DNA of 64,000 nt, taken from the NCBI RefSeq assembly GCF_003574465.1, contig NZ_QOWC01000012.1:1-64000 (forward strand), in the 5' to 3' direction. The position numbers and the translations under genes are program-made. Shown in pieces: positions 1 through 8,581 of the stretch. Under the pieces are notes generated by a model. It was not told the DNA's origin. It searched no databases and was given only the letters and a program-made list of their open reading frames with translations. How positions within the stretch are numbered: the stretch's first letter is position 1; the number at the start of each line of letters is the position of its first letter. This stretch comes from Methylobacterium crusticola (GTDB lineage Bacteria; Pseudomonadota; Alphaproteobacteria; Rhizobiales; Beijerinckiaceae).

Positions 1-67
1 CGGGCCCGCTCCCGGCGGGCGGCCGGGCCCGCTCCCGGCGGGCAACCGGGCCCGCCGGCGCCGGGCC
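1..67 (-). terminator. Tandem GC hairpins downstream of the first gene
   Basis: A 20-base unit (CGGGCCCGCTCCCGGCGGGC) occurs at 1-20 and again at 24-43, followed by a partial third copy. Each unit contains a short dyad, GCCCGC-N5-GCGGGC. The array begins right after the stop codon of the minus-strand gene that ends at 68, so it may act as a transcription terminator or transcript-stabilising structure. There is no T-tract, and the left part may continue outside the window. Confidence 0.35.
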
Positions 68-1681
68 TCAGAACATGCCGTCCACGACCTCGAGCGTCCC
101 GTCCCGGTTGAGGGTGTGGAGGCCCGACCGGGCCCAGGCCGGACCCGGCGCGACCACGGCCGCCAGGGTCTGGCGGTAGGCGGTCGGCGTGAGGGCGTCG
201 ACGCGGCAGAGCGCCAGCGCCGACCCGTAGCCGCCGCTGGCGTCCTGGGCCGGGCGCCAGAGCTCGCCGCCGAGCCGGTAGAGGTGGCCGCCCGGCCGCG
301 CCGCCCGCAGGTCCAGCACCACGGGGTTGCGCGGGTGCGGCGTCCAGGGGCCGAGGAGGTCGGGGGCGGAGAACAGGCTCAGCGTGTCGCGCACCGAGGC
401 CTGGAAGGGATGCGTGCAGGCGAACATCCACCACAGCCCGCCCGCCCGCGTCAGGGTCACGTCGGAGGCCGCGATCCCGTCGAGGAGGATGGCGGCGCGC
501 TCCCAGCGGTCGGGCAGCGCCGCGGCCCGGTAGAGTTCGACGCGGCCCGCGACGGAACTCTCCGGGATCATCCAGGCCGCGCCGGCATGGCCGAACACGA
601 ACGGGTAGGAGAGGTGGTGGGCCTCCTCGAGGACCGGGCGCGGCGTCCCGATGCTGCCGTCCGGGGCGATCTCGGCCGCCGAGATCAGGCCCTTCCGGCG
701 GGCGTAGCAGTATTCCTCGACGAAGAGGAAGCGCCGGTCGCCCGCGCGGTACAGGAACGGATCGGCGTAGTAGCGCCGCCCGTCGTCGGGCAGGACCGTG
801 TAGCCGCCCTCCGGCAGGCGTCGCGTGCGGCCGAGGAACGCGTCCTCGTGCGCGAGGCGGCGCCAGCCGACGTGCCAGCGCTCGGGGCGCGTGCAGAGGT
901 CCGTCAGGCGCTCGGCGAGCTTGCGGGCGCCCGTGCGGGCGGCGAACCCCGCCACGGCGGCGGCGCCGACCCGCGGCCCCGGCCGGGCGGTCCGGCCCGG
1001 GGAGGGTGCCGGCAGGGGCCGGCCGGCCTCGGCGAGGCAGAGGGTGAGCACCGCGCTGAAGACGCGGTTGAGCGCCCGGGTCAGCACCGTGCGGCTCTCC
1101 ACCGCCGGCAGCAGCTCCGGATCGTCGCCGGCCACATCCTCGCCGGCCAGGTCTCCGCCAATCACGTCTCCGCCAGTCAGGTCTCCGCCCGCCAGGTCTC
1201 CGCCGGCCGGGCGTGCGCCGCCCGACAGGCGGAGGCGGATCGGCGCGCCCGCCATGACGGCGGCCACGAGCCCCTCGTCGCCCGCGCACCCGTTGTAGAG
1301 CGGGCAGAGGCCCGCGCCCCCGTCGGCCGCGGGCTCGGCGAGATCGATCAGGAGGTCGGCCGGGCCGCTCGGGACCGGCCAGGCCGACCGGACCGGGCCG
1401 GAGGCCACGAGGTCGGCCGCCTGCTCGCCCTTCAGGCGGAAGACCGGCCGCTCGAGCTCGAGGAGGAGCCGCAGCGCCGCCGGGTAGGGCCGCCCCTCCG
1501 CGAACGCCACCGCGACGCGCCGGCCGGGCAGCGCCGCCAGCGCGTCGAGGAGCCAGACCTGCCAGCGCCAGAGCCGCTGCGGGTCGAGGCGCACGACGAT
1601 GCGCGCCGCGCCCTCCGGGGCCGCGGGCCCGCCCGGCCCGGGAGCAGGGCCCTCCCGCGGGGTGAGCCCGCCCTCCAGCAT
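68..1681 (-). CDS. Glucosamine inositolphosphorylceramide transferase-like (GINT1_N-type) polysaccharide protein
   Basis: About 537 residues. The C-terminal half, from roughly residue 250, reads like the five-bladed propeller domain named after plant glucosamine inositolphosphorylceramide transferase, with motifs such as YYADPFL, FLFVEEY, SYPFVF and MIPESS. This domain is common in bacterial polysaccharide loci, where its substrate is unknown. The N-terminal half is less conserved and contains a GGDLA-type pentapeptide repeat encoded by a 15-bp tandem repeat. The ATG at 1681 overlaps the TGA of the upstream ligase gene (ATGA), which suggests translational coupling. A longer frame continues upstream, but that part is only the shadow of the ligase gene. 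A role in decorating the polysaccharide is inferred from context. Confidence 0.72.
   Translation of the reverse strand: MLEGGLTPREGPAPGPGGPAAPEGAARIVVRLDPQRLWRWQVWLLDALAALPGRRVAVAFAEGRPYPAALRLLLELERPVFRLKGEQAADLVASGPVRSAWPVPSGPADLLIDLAEPAADGGAGLCPLYNGCAGDEGLVAAVMAGAPIRLRLSGGARPAGGDLAGGDLTGGDVIGGDLAGEDVAGDDPELLPAVESRTVLTRALNRVFSAVLTLCLAEAGRPLPAPSPGRTARPGPRVGAAAVAGFAARTGARKLAERLTDLCTRPERWHVGWRRLAHEDAFLGRTRRLPEGGYTVLPDDGRRYYADPFLYRAGDRRFLFVEEYCYARRKGLISAAEIAPDGSIGTPRPVLEEAHHLSYPFVFGHAGAAWMIPESSVAGRVELYRAAALPDRWERAAILLDGIAASDVTLTRAGGLWWMFACTHPFQASVRDTLSLFSAPDLLGPWTPHPRNPVVLDLRAARPGGHLYRLGGELWRPAQDASGGYGSALALCRVDALTPTAYRQTLAAVVAPGPAWARSGLHTLNRDGTLEVVDGMF
1126..1208. repeat. 15-bp tandem repeat inside a coding region
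   Basis: Five imperfect 15-bp units (for example CGCCGGCCAGGTCTC at 1141 and CGCCAGTCAGGTCTC at 1171) plus a partial sixth. Read on the minus strand they encode successive GGDLA/GGDVI pentapeptides. Because the unit is a multiple of three, copy-number change would keep the frame. Confidence 0.85.
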
Positions 1682-2955
1682 CACGCGGCCCCCGGGCCGG
1701 GCGCGCGGCGGGGCGGCCCGCCCGGATGCATGGTCACCGCCAGCACGATGATCAGGAACACCGAGGAGGTCTTCGTCGAGAGGCCGTTGTTGCTGAGCGC
1801 GATGGCGAAGAACGCCACGACCGCCATCGCGGCGCTCGGGCGCGAGCCCCGCAGGATGACCCGGACGAGGCGCGCCATCATGCCGAGCAGGAGGGCGGCG
1901 CCGAAGAGCCCGAACTGCACCACGAAGACGAGGAGTGAGCTCTCGATGAAGGGCAGGCCGTACTTCTCCTGCACGAGCTTGAGCACGGCGTCGATGTCGC
2001 CGCCGAGGAGGATGTCGCGCCACGGCAGGAAGGCGAGCACGCCGTAGACCTCGATGCGCGCCGAGGCGTTCTCGTCGGCGATGCCGCCGCCGAAGCGGCC
2101 GAGGGCGCCCGCCGCGACGAGGCCGGCGAGCACGACCGGGCCGACGAGGACGGCGCCGAGCGCCACGAGCAGCCGGCGCTCCTGCCGGCGGCGCGGCTCC
2201 AGGCCGGCGCCGGCCTGCGCCACCATCAGGACGAGCGCGCAGGCCCCCCCCACCAGGGTGGCGAGGCGCGCGCCCGAGACGACGCAGCCCGCGAGCAGGA
2301 TGGCGCCCGCCGCGAGCTTGCCCCCCCGCGGCCAGTCGCCCGCCGCCACGAAGCCGATGGCGACCGCGCACCAGAGCCCGAGCTCCAGGGGGTGGGTGGT
2401 CAGGCCGGTCGGACGGAACACCGCCTCGCCCTCGCTGAACGGCATCACCCGCACCTTGAGGACGAACTCCGCGACCGCCACGAGGGCGCTCAGCACCATG
2501 TAGCCGAGGAGCGCGTGCCCGAGCCCCCGGCGCCAGGCCTGCGGGAACGCGAACAGCAGCACCAGGGCGATGTGGGTGACGTAGCTGTCGAGGAGGTAGC
2601 CGACCGAGCTGCTGTGGCCGGTGACCGAGGCGAAGACCAGGAGGCCGGCGGCGGTGGCGCAGAACGCCATCAGGGCCCGCACCACCCGCAATTCCCACTC
2701 CGTGAGCACGATGCGGAAGTTGAGCAGCACGACCACGCCGACCGCGAGCAGTCCCCAGAAGGTCGGGTGGATCTTCTCCACGATCGATCCGCCCTCGGAC
2801 GTGTAGCTCATCACGAGGTCGAGCAGGCGGGAATTCACGGCGATCCGCGCCAGGATCAGGCCCGCGAACGACAGGAACAGAGCAGAGTAGAGCGGCGTCG
2901 CCCTGCCGTCCGGCTGCCCCTCGATGGTCCTGTCGAGACTGCTCATCGCCGCCAT
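1681..2955 (-). CDS. O-antigen ligase/polymerase-like membrane protein
   Basis: About 424 residues, almost entirely hydrophobic helices, roughly 10-12 predicted membrane segments, with a larger hydrophilic loop around residues 290-340 near the end. This is the layout of Wzy polymerases and WaaL-type O-antigen ligases, which join or transfer undecaprenyl-linked glycans on the periplasmic face. These families share little sequence, so ligase and polymerase cannot be told apart here. The ATG at 2955 (MAAMSSLD) is preferred; 2946 is an alternative. The upstream in-frame extension to 3039 crosses the promoter and is unlikely. It is translationally coupled to the next gene and divergent from the glycosyltransferase at 3168. 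Confidence 0.75.
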   Translation of the reverse strand: MAAMSSLDRTIEGQPDGRATPLYSALFLSFAGLILARIAVNSRLLDLVMSYTSEGGSIVEKIHPTFWGLLAVGVVVLLNFRIVLTEWELRVVRALMAFCATAAGLLVFASVTGHSSSVGYLLDSYVTHIALVLLFAFPQAWRRGLGHALLGYMVLSALVAVAEFVLKVRVMPFSEGEAVFRPTGLTTHPLELGLWCAVAIGFVAAGDWPRGGKLAAGAILLAGCVVSGARLATLVGGACALVLMVAQAGAGLEPRRRQERRLLVALGAVLVGPVVLAGLVAAGALGRFGGGIADENASARIEVYGVLAFLPWRDILLGGDIDAVLKLVQEKYGLPFIESSLLVFVVQFGLFGAALLLGMMARLVRVILRGSRPSAAMAVVAFFAIALSNNGLSTKTSSVFLIIVLAVTMHPGGPPRRAPGPGAA

Positions 2956-3015
2956 TCCGCTGCGTCGTGGCGATCCGTAAACGACGTGGCGGGCCAGCAA
3001 CACGGCAGAACGGTT

Positions 3016-3043
3016 AATATTGCGTCTCGATCCACACAATATT
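3016..3043. promoter_or_regulatory. Inverted repeat AATATTG-N14-CAATATT in a divergent intergenic region
   Basis: A perfect 7-bp inverted repeat, AATATTG at 3016-3022 and CAATATT at 3037-3043. Half-site centres are 21 bp apart, two helical turns. It lies between the divergent ligase (start 2955) and glycosyltransferase (start 3168) genes, in one of the few AT-rich patches of the locus. This is the geometry of a dimeric-regulator operator; the regulator is unknown. Confidence 0.5.
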
Positions 3044-3167
3044 CCCGCGCCCCGCCCCGCCCGCGCCGGAATCCCGGCCGGTCCGGCCCGCCCTCGCGGC
3101 GGGCCGTAAGGCTTTGTTGAGGCCGGGCGGCCCAGGCTCGCGCGATGCCGAGAGCCGGGAGTCGCCC

Positions 3168-4298
3168 GTGACCATCCACGCCGGGGCCCCGCCGGCCGCA
3201 GGGACGCACCCGCGGCCGCTGCGCGTGCTGTGCGTCACGCCCACGGGCCCCGAGGGTCGGGGGGGCATCGACCGGCTCTACCGCTACCTCCGGGGCGCCG
3301 GCCGCCTCGGGGCGGGGGACGGGCTCGAGACCCGCTACCTCGCGAGCCGCGGCCCCGCCGAGGGCCGGCGCTGGATGGCGGAGTTCCCCGTCCGGGCGGC
3401 GGGCTTCGCCCTCGCCCTGGCGCGGTTCCGCCCCGACGTCGTCCACCTCAACTTCGCGACCGGCGGCAGCCTGCCGCGCAAATGGGCCCTGGCGCGGCTC
3501 GCCCGGGCCTTCGGCCACCCGGTGGTGATCCACTTCCACGGGCAGTTCCCCCTCGAGGGGATCGCGGCCCGGGACGCGGCGGGACGGCTCTTCGTGGCCC
3601 TGTGCCGGCTCGCCGACCGGGTCGTGGCCCTCGGCGAGGTGTCGCGGGGCCGCTTCATCGAGGCGGCGGGCGTGCGCCCCGAGCGCGTCCGGGTCGTGCC
3701 GAACGGCATCGCGGACTTCGCCCGCGACCTCGCCCTGCCGAAGGTGGCAGGCCAGGGCCCGGTGCGCCTCCTCCTCGCCGGCGAGGTCGGCGAGCGCAAG
3801 GGCGTGCCGGTGCTGATCGCCGCCCTGGCGCGCCTGCCCCCGGAGGCGCAATGGACCTGCACGGTCGCGGGCAACGGCGAGGTCGAGCGCTGCCGGCGGC
3901 TCGCCGCGGAGGCGGGCCTGTCGGGGCGCGTCGCGTTCACCGGCTGGACGCCGCCCGAGGAGGTCCACCGCCTGATGCGGGAGGCCGACATCGTGGTGCT
4001 GCCCTCCCTCGCCGAGAACATGCCGCTCTCCCTGATCGAGGGCGCCTGCGCGGGCGCCGCCCTGGTGGCGACGCCGATCGCCGAGACCCGGGCCATCGTG
4101 CGCGACGGCGAGAACGGCCTGATCGTGACGCGCGACCCCGCGGCGGTCGCGGACGCCCTCGCGGGCCTCATCGGCGACCGGGCCCGGCTCGGGGCGATGC
4201 AGGCGGCCTCGCGCCGCCACTACGAGGAGAGCTTCACGCTCGACGCCCTCGCCGACCGGCTGGCCGCGCTCTACCGCGAGGTCGCCGGCCGGCCCTGA
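3168..4298 (+). CDS. GT4-family glycosyltransferase
   Basis: 376 residues with the GT-B fold of family 4. The N-terminal half has a PTGPEGRGGIDR loop and IHFHGQFP. The C-terminal half has the donor-site E-x7-E motif (ENMPLSLIE) followed by ATPIAETRAIV. It is expected to transfer a sugar from an activated donor to the lipid-linked repeat unit at the inner face of the cytoplasmic membrane. The GTG at 3168 was chosen because a GGGAG sequence sits just upstream and because the frame before it has no GT-like sequence. The sugar and linkage cannot be read from the sequence. Confidence 0.85.
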   Translation: MTIHAGAPPAAGTHPRPLRVLCVTPTGPEGRGGIDRLYRYLRGAGRLGAGDGLETRYLASRGPAEGRRWMAEFPVRAAGFALALARFRPDVVHLNFATGGSLPRKWALARLARAFGHPVVIHFHGQFPLEGIAARDAAGRLFVALCRLADRVVALGEVSRGRFIEAAGVRPERVRVVPNGIADFARDLALPKVAGQGPVRLLLAGEVGERKGVPVLIAALARLPPEAQWTCTVAGNGEVERCRRLAAEAGLSGRVAFTGWTPPEEVHRLMREADIVVLPSLAENMPLSLIEGACAGAALVATPIAETRAIVRDGENGLIVTRDPAAVADALAGLIGDRARLGAMQAASRRHYEESFTLDALADRLAALYREVAGRP

Positions 4299-4318
4299 CC
4301 CGCTCGCCCGCACCGGCC

Positions 4319-5770
4319 CTAGTCCGCCGCCGCATCGGCGTCCGCGAGGTCGGAATCCGCGAGGCGGGCGGCGTCGCGGGCGACGGGCAGGCGCTGGTCG
4401 ATGAACTTCCGCTTGCCCCGCACCGTGGTGGGGATTTGGTCGACGATCTCGAGCCGCATCTCGAGCTCCCCGGCCGCCTTGCGGTTCGCCCGCAGCAGGT
4501 AGCCGGTGAAGTCCGGCACGGCGCCGTTGCGGGGCACGATGCGCAGCGAGACGCGGCCCGGCTCCTCCTGGACGAACTGGAACTCGCCGACGCCCAGGAT
4601 CTCCTCGTCGACCTGGAGCATGCCGGAGAGCGGCACCAGGATGCCGGAGCGCCCGACGAGGTAGTCGTGGCCGTGCCGCGGCACGATGCGGCGGACGCGC
4701 AGGCGGGCGCCGTTCTGCGGGCTCGCCGCCTCGACGAGCTCGGCCTCGTCGCCGGTCTCGTAGCGGATCAGCGGCATGCCCGGGAACAGGAGGCCGGTCG
4801 AGACGAGCCGCCCGCGCCCGCCCGGCCGCGTCACCGGCTCGCCCGCGGGATCGACGATCTCGGTCAGGCCGTAGAGGGGCTCGAACGCGTAGGTGTCGGG
4901 CTCCCCCCGGACCTCGTTGGCGAAGGCGACCTTCTCGGACAGGCCGTAGAAGGGCGCCAGCACGGCCTCCGGGAAGGCCCGCTCCAGGTTGCGCCGCAGC
5001 GGGGCCGGGATGCGCTCGGAGACCGGCAGCACGCCCCGGATCTGCCGCAGGGGCGCGTGCGCCCGCAGGACGTAGGCGGCGAAGATCGCGAGCGCCGAGG
5101 GGTAGCCGTGCAGGAACGCGATGCCGCGGGCGCGGATCGCCGCGAGGTAGCCGGCCATCACGCCGTCCGAGAGGTGGAACACCGAGCAGCGCAGCTCGCC
5201 CAGGGCCGGCTCGTCGTGCATGTGGTCCGGCCCGGCGATGTCGACCCCGCGGAACACCGCCCGGGTGTCGCCGGGGCCGAACCCGGCCCGGGCCCAGGCG
5301 TCGTGCACGAAGGCGTACTCGATCGGCGAGCGGCCGCGGTCGATGAGGAACTTGACCGGCCGGCCGGAGCTGCCGCCCGTGACGCACTCGTCGAGCCGGG
5401 AGGGATCCCTGGTGCAGAGGCGCCGTCCCTCGGCCACCACCTCCGCCCCGGTCAGGACCGGGATGCGGGCCCAGGCCGCCCGGAGCGCGGCGCCGTCGAG
5501 GGGCCCGTCCCCGAGCGCCGGCGCGAGCCGCGCCCTCCAGGCGGGGCTCGCGTCCCGGGCCCGCGCGACGAGGGCCAGGAGGGCGGCGTCCTGCGCGGCC
5601 TGCGCGAAGGCCGGGTCGCGCCCCGCCCGGGCGATGCGGGCGCGCCAGGTCCGGTAGGTGCCGCCGTACTTCAGGGCCGGCGGGACGTGGCGCAGGACCC
5701 GGCCGAGGCCGAGGCGCGTGCCGAGGGGGAGGCGCGCGTAGGCGCCCCGTGCGACGTCGAGGGCGTTCAT
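4319..5770 (-). CDS. CapK/PaaK-like adenylate-forming enzyme (phenylacetate-CoA ligase family)
   Basis: 483 residues. It shows the signatures of PaaK/CapK-type adenylate-forming proteins: TGGSSGRPVKF (phosphate loop), FYGLSEKVAFA (adenine-binding region) and YETGDEAE. Homologues found in capsule and exopolysaccharide clusters are annotated as phenylacetate-CoA ligase family, but their natural acid substrate is mostly unknown. Here it could activate an acyl group that decorates the polysaccharide. The ATG at 5770 gives MNALDVARGAY; the longer frame upstream has no family similarity. It converges on the GT4 gene with only about 20 bp between stops. Confidence 0.8.
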   Translation of the reverse strand: MNALDVARGAYARLPLGTRLGLGRVLRHVPPALKYGGTYRTWRARIARAGRDPAFAQAAQDAALLALVARARDASPAWRARLAPALGDGPLDGAALRAAWARIPVLTGAEVVAEGRRLCTRDPSRLDECVTGGSSGRPVKFLIDRGRSPIEYAFVHDAWARAGFGPGDTRAVFRGVDIAGPDHMHDEPALGELRCSVFHLSDGVMAGYLAAIRARGIAFLHGYPSALAIFAAYVLRAHAPLRQIRGVLPVSERIPAPLRRNLERAFPEAVLAPFYGLSEKVAFANEVRGEPDTYAFEPLYGLTEIVDPAGEPVTRPGGRGRLVSTGLLFPGMPLIRYETGDEAELVEAASPQNGARLRVRRIVPRHGHDYLVGRSGILVPLSGMLQVDEEILGVGEFQFVQEEPGRVSLRIVPRNGAVPDFTGYLLRANRKAAGELEMRLEIVDQIPTTVRGKRKFIDQRLPVARDAARLADSDLADADAAAD

Positions 5771-5943
5771 GGGTGCGGTCCTCCCGCGTTCATCGCTCTG
5801 CAACCGGTGGGGCCTAGGGTCCCGGGCGACCGGCGGGAGACCCTTCCATCCGGGCCGAGGCCTACCCGCCAAAGGTTGTGTTTCGATGGAGGCCGGCGCG
5901 CGAAACCCACGGGTCTCGCCGCCGCCATCGTGGGAGACGCCCG

Positions 5944-7146
5944 ATGCCCACCGCGACCCTGCCCCGCATCGCCGTCTACGTCCCGGCCCTGGTCGGGGGC
6001 GGGGCGGAGCGCGCGGCGGCGATCCTCGCCTCCGGCTTCCGGGCCGCGGGGGCGGAGGTCCGGCTGTTCGTGGACTTCGAGGCGGCGGAGAACCGCGGCT
6101 TCCTGGATCCGGCCGTCGCCGTCGTGCCCCTCGGCCGCTCGCATGCCGGCGCCGTGCGGGCCCTCGCCCGCCACCTCGCGGCGGGGACCGCCGACGTGGT
6201 GCTGGCGGTCGGCGGGGCCGCGAACCTGAAGCTCGCGGCGGCGCAGGCCCTCGCCCGCGCCGGCCGCATCCCGATCGTCCTGTCGTTCCACGGGCGCTCC
6301 GACGTCGGCCGCGGGCGCCTCGGCTGGGCCGCCTTCGCGCTGAGCCCCCTCCTGACCCGCCGCGCCGCCCGCACGGTCTGCGTCTCGCAGAGCCTGCGGC
6401 GCCACCTCGTCGAGGAGTGGCGGGGCCTCGCCGCCCGGGTCGTCGCCATCCCGAACGCCATCCCGGTCGAGGCGGCCCGCGCCGCGCTCGGCGAGGCGGA
6501 GCTGCTCGCCCGGCCGGCCACCATCGTGGCCCTCGGCCGCCTCGTGCGCGAGAAGGATTTTCCCACCCTGATCCGGGCGGCCGCCCGCCTGCCCGGCGAC
6601 GCGACCCTGGTGATCCACGGCGAGGGGCCGGAGCGGGGCGCGCTGCAGGCCCTGGCCAACGACCTCGGCTTCGGCGCGCGCCTGGTCCTGCCCGGCTACG
6701 CCGCGAACCCCTGGCCGGCCTACGGCGAGGGCCGGGTCTTCGCCCTCTCGTCCCTCAGCGAGGGGTTCGGCAACGTCGTGGTCGAGGCCCTGGCCTCCGG
6801 CCTGCCGGTCGTCGCGACGGATTGCGGCGGCCCCCGCGAGATCCTGGAGGACGGCCGGCACGGCGCCCTCGTGCCGGTCGGCGACGTGGACGGGCTGGCG
6901 CGCGCCCTCGCCGGGGCGCTCGCCCGGCCGGGCGATCCGGCGCCGCGGGTCGCGCGGGCCCAGCGCTACGCGACGCATCGGGTGGTGCATGACTACCTCG
7001 CCCTGTTCGACGACGTGATCCGGGAGACCGCCTCAGGGCTTGGGCAGGGAGGTCTCGGGCAGGGAGGTCTCGGGCAGGGAGGAGGTTCTGCGCAGGGAGG
7101 AGGTCCTCGGCAGGGCCTTGAGGGTGACGCCCGCCTCCGCGGCTGA
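5944..7146 (+). CDS. GT4-family glycosyltransferase with repetitive C-terminal tail
   Basis: 400 residues. GT-B fold: an N-terminal PALVGGGAERAA loop, then VALGRLVREKDFPTLI and the E-x7-E motif EGFGNVVVE followed by GLPVVATDCGGPREIL. The last 45 or so residues are a GLGQGG-type tail encoded by a 15-bp tandem repeat, which overlaps the antisense end of the flippase gene by 114 bp. The conserved GT domain ends before the tail, so the tail is probably dispensable. The ATG at 5944 starts just ahead of the conserved RIAVYVPAL strand. The donor sugar is unknown. Confidence 0.85.
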   Translation: MPTATLPRIAVYVPALVGGGAERAAAILASGFRAAGAEVRLFVDFEAAENRGFLDPAVAVVPLGRSHAGAVRALARHLAAGTADVVLAVGGAANLKLAAAQALARAGRIPIVLSFHGRSDVGRGRLGWAAFALSPLLTRRAARTVCVSQSLRRHLVEEWRGLAARVVAIPNAIPVEAARAALGEAELLARPATIVALGRLVREKDFPTLIRAAARLPGDATLVIHGEGPERGALQALANDLGFGARLVLPGYAANPWPAYGEGRVFALSSLSEGFGNVVVEALASGLPVVATDCGGPREILEDGRHGALVPVGDVDGLARALAGALARPGDPAPRVARAQRYATHRVVHDYLALFDDVIRETASGLGQGGLGQGGLGQGGGSAQGGGPRQGLEGDARLRG

Positions 7147-8577
7147 CCCCGGCAGGTCCCAGGGCGCCTCGAGGGCCCGGCGGATCGAGACGCCGAGCAG
7201 CGTCAGCGCCGCGGCGTAGACCACCCCGTAGGCGAGCGTGCTGCCGACCAGCACCGCGAGCGGGCCGGCCGGCCCCAGGAGGTTGCGCACGCCGACCAGC
7301 ACCAGGGCGGCGCAGACATTCGAGGCCGCGATCCGCGCGAGCCCGCCCCAGGGCATCGGGATCGGCACGACCCGGGAGGTGACGAGCCCGGTGACCAGGC
7401 AGGCGGCGGCGCCCGCCATCGCGTAGGCGATGCCCGCCCCCACGATGCCGAGGCGCGGGATCAGCACGCAGCAGAGCAGCAGCCCGAGGAGCGCGGAGGG
7501 CAGCATCGAGACCGGCTGCAGCCAGGTCCGCTTCGAGAGGTGGAAGGCGTTGTCGAAGATGAAGAACTTCGTGATGATGAACAGCGACCCGAGGGCGAGC
7601 CACGGCACCAGCAGGGCCCCGTCCGGCCGGTAATCCTCGGGCAGCACGACGGCGAGGAGCGGGCAGGCGAGCAGGGCGAGGCCGGCCACGATCGCGCCCC
7701 CGATCATCATCAGGGTCATGAGGAGGCCCGCCTGCGCCTGGCCGGCCGCGGCGGCGCCGTCCCGCTCGTAGGTCCGCACGAGGTGCGGGAAGGCGTAGCT
7801 GTTGAGCGGTCCGGCGAAGAGGTCGACGGGCTGGCGCGAGAGCGAGTAGGCGGCGGCCAGGACCGCGACCGCGTGGGGGCCCATCAGGACGTCGACGGCG
7901 TAGCGGTCGACGAGCCCCAGCGTGTAGGCCAGCAGGCTCGCCAGCATGATCGGCAGGCCGAACGCCAGCGCGGCGCCGTAGCCGGTGCGCGCCCGCTGGG
8001 GCGGGGCGACGCCCCGCAGGGCGAGCGCCAGGCCGACGAGGCCCGCGAGCAGCGTGGCCCCGGCAAGGCCCAGGGCGGTCGCGAGGAAGTTCGGGCCGAC
8101 CGCGAGGGCCGCGCCCGTGGCGGCCAGCAGGGTGCCGCCCGCCCGCAGCGCTTCGACGGCCGCGTAGGAGCGGTGCATGCGCCGGATCTGCAGCAGGATC
8201 AGCGACAGGCGCAGGGGCGCGAAGGCGATCAGGTAGGCGGCGACCGCGAGCGCGAAGGGCGTGCCCTGCTCCTGGCGCACGAGGCCGCTCGCCGCCGCGA
8301 GGGCGAGGGAGACGCCGGTCGTCACCCCGGTCAGCGCGACGATCCGCCCGAAGCGGCGCGGCCGCACCCGCCCGCTGCCCCCCTCGCTGCGCAGGGCGAA
8401 CACCCGGACCCAGTTGCCGAGCGCCATGTCGAAGAGCTCGCCCGTCGTGATCACGAGCACGAACAGCCCGTACTCCGCCATCGGCATCAGGCGGGTGAGC
8501 ACGAGGAGCAGCACGAACATCAGCGCCCGGGGCGCGAGGTTGGCCACGAAGTAGAGGGTGTAGGCGGCGCGCGCCAT
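7033..8577 (-). CDS. Wzx/MATE-type polysaccharide flippase
   Basis: 514 residues with about 12-14 predicted membrane helices throughout, opening with YFVANLAPRALMFVLLLVLTRLM, the usual start of oligosaccharide flippases (RfbX/Wzx family). It would move lipid-linked repeat units across the cytoplasmic membrane before polymerisation by the Wzy/WaaL-like protein at 1681-2955. The last 25 or so residues (RTSSL.ETSLPETSLPKP) come from the same 15-bp repeat that forms the tail of the opposing glycosyltransferase. It is followed closely (4 bp upstream) by the GT26 gene, which suggests one operon read leftward from wecB. Confidence 0.82.
   Translation of the reverse strand: MARAAYTLYFVANLAPRALMFVLLLVLTRLMPMAEYGLFVLVITTGELFDMALGNWVRVFALRSEGGSGRVRPRRFGRIVALTGVTTGVSLALAAASGLVRQEQGTPFALAVAAYLIAFAPLRLSLILLQIRRMHRSYAAVEALRAGGTLLAATGAALAVGPNFLATALGLAGATLLAGLVGLALALRGVAPPQRARTGYGAALAFGLPIMLASLLAYTLGLVDRYAVDVLMGPHAVAVLAAAYSLSRQPVDLFAGPLNSYAFPHLVRTYERDGAAAAGQAQAGLLMTLMMIGGAIVAGLALLACPLLAVVLPEDYRPDGALLVPWLALGSLFIITKFFIFDNAFHLSKRTWLQPVSMLPSALLGLLLCCVLIPRLGIVGAGIAYAMAGAAACLVTGLVTSRVVPIPMPWGGLARIAASNVCAALVLVGVRNLLGPAGPLAVLVGSTLAYGVVYAAALTLLGVSIRRALEAPWDLPGSAAEAGVTLKALPRTSSLRRTSSLPETSLPETSLPKP
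7042..7110. repeat. 15-bp tandem repeat shared by two convergent gene ends
   Basis: The unit GGGCAGGGAGGTCTC is perfect at 7042-7056 and 7057-7071 and then decays into two or more degenerate copies. It is translated on the plus strand as GLGQGG (glycosyltransferase tail) and on the minus strand as PETSL (flippase tail). Confidence 0.85.
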
Positions 8578-8581
8578 CGTG

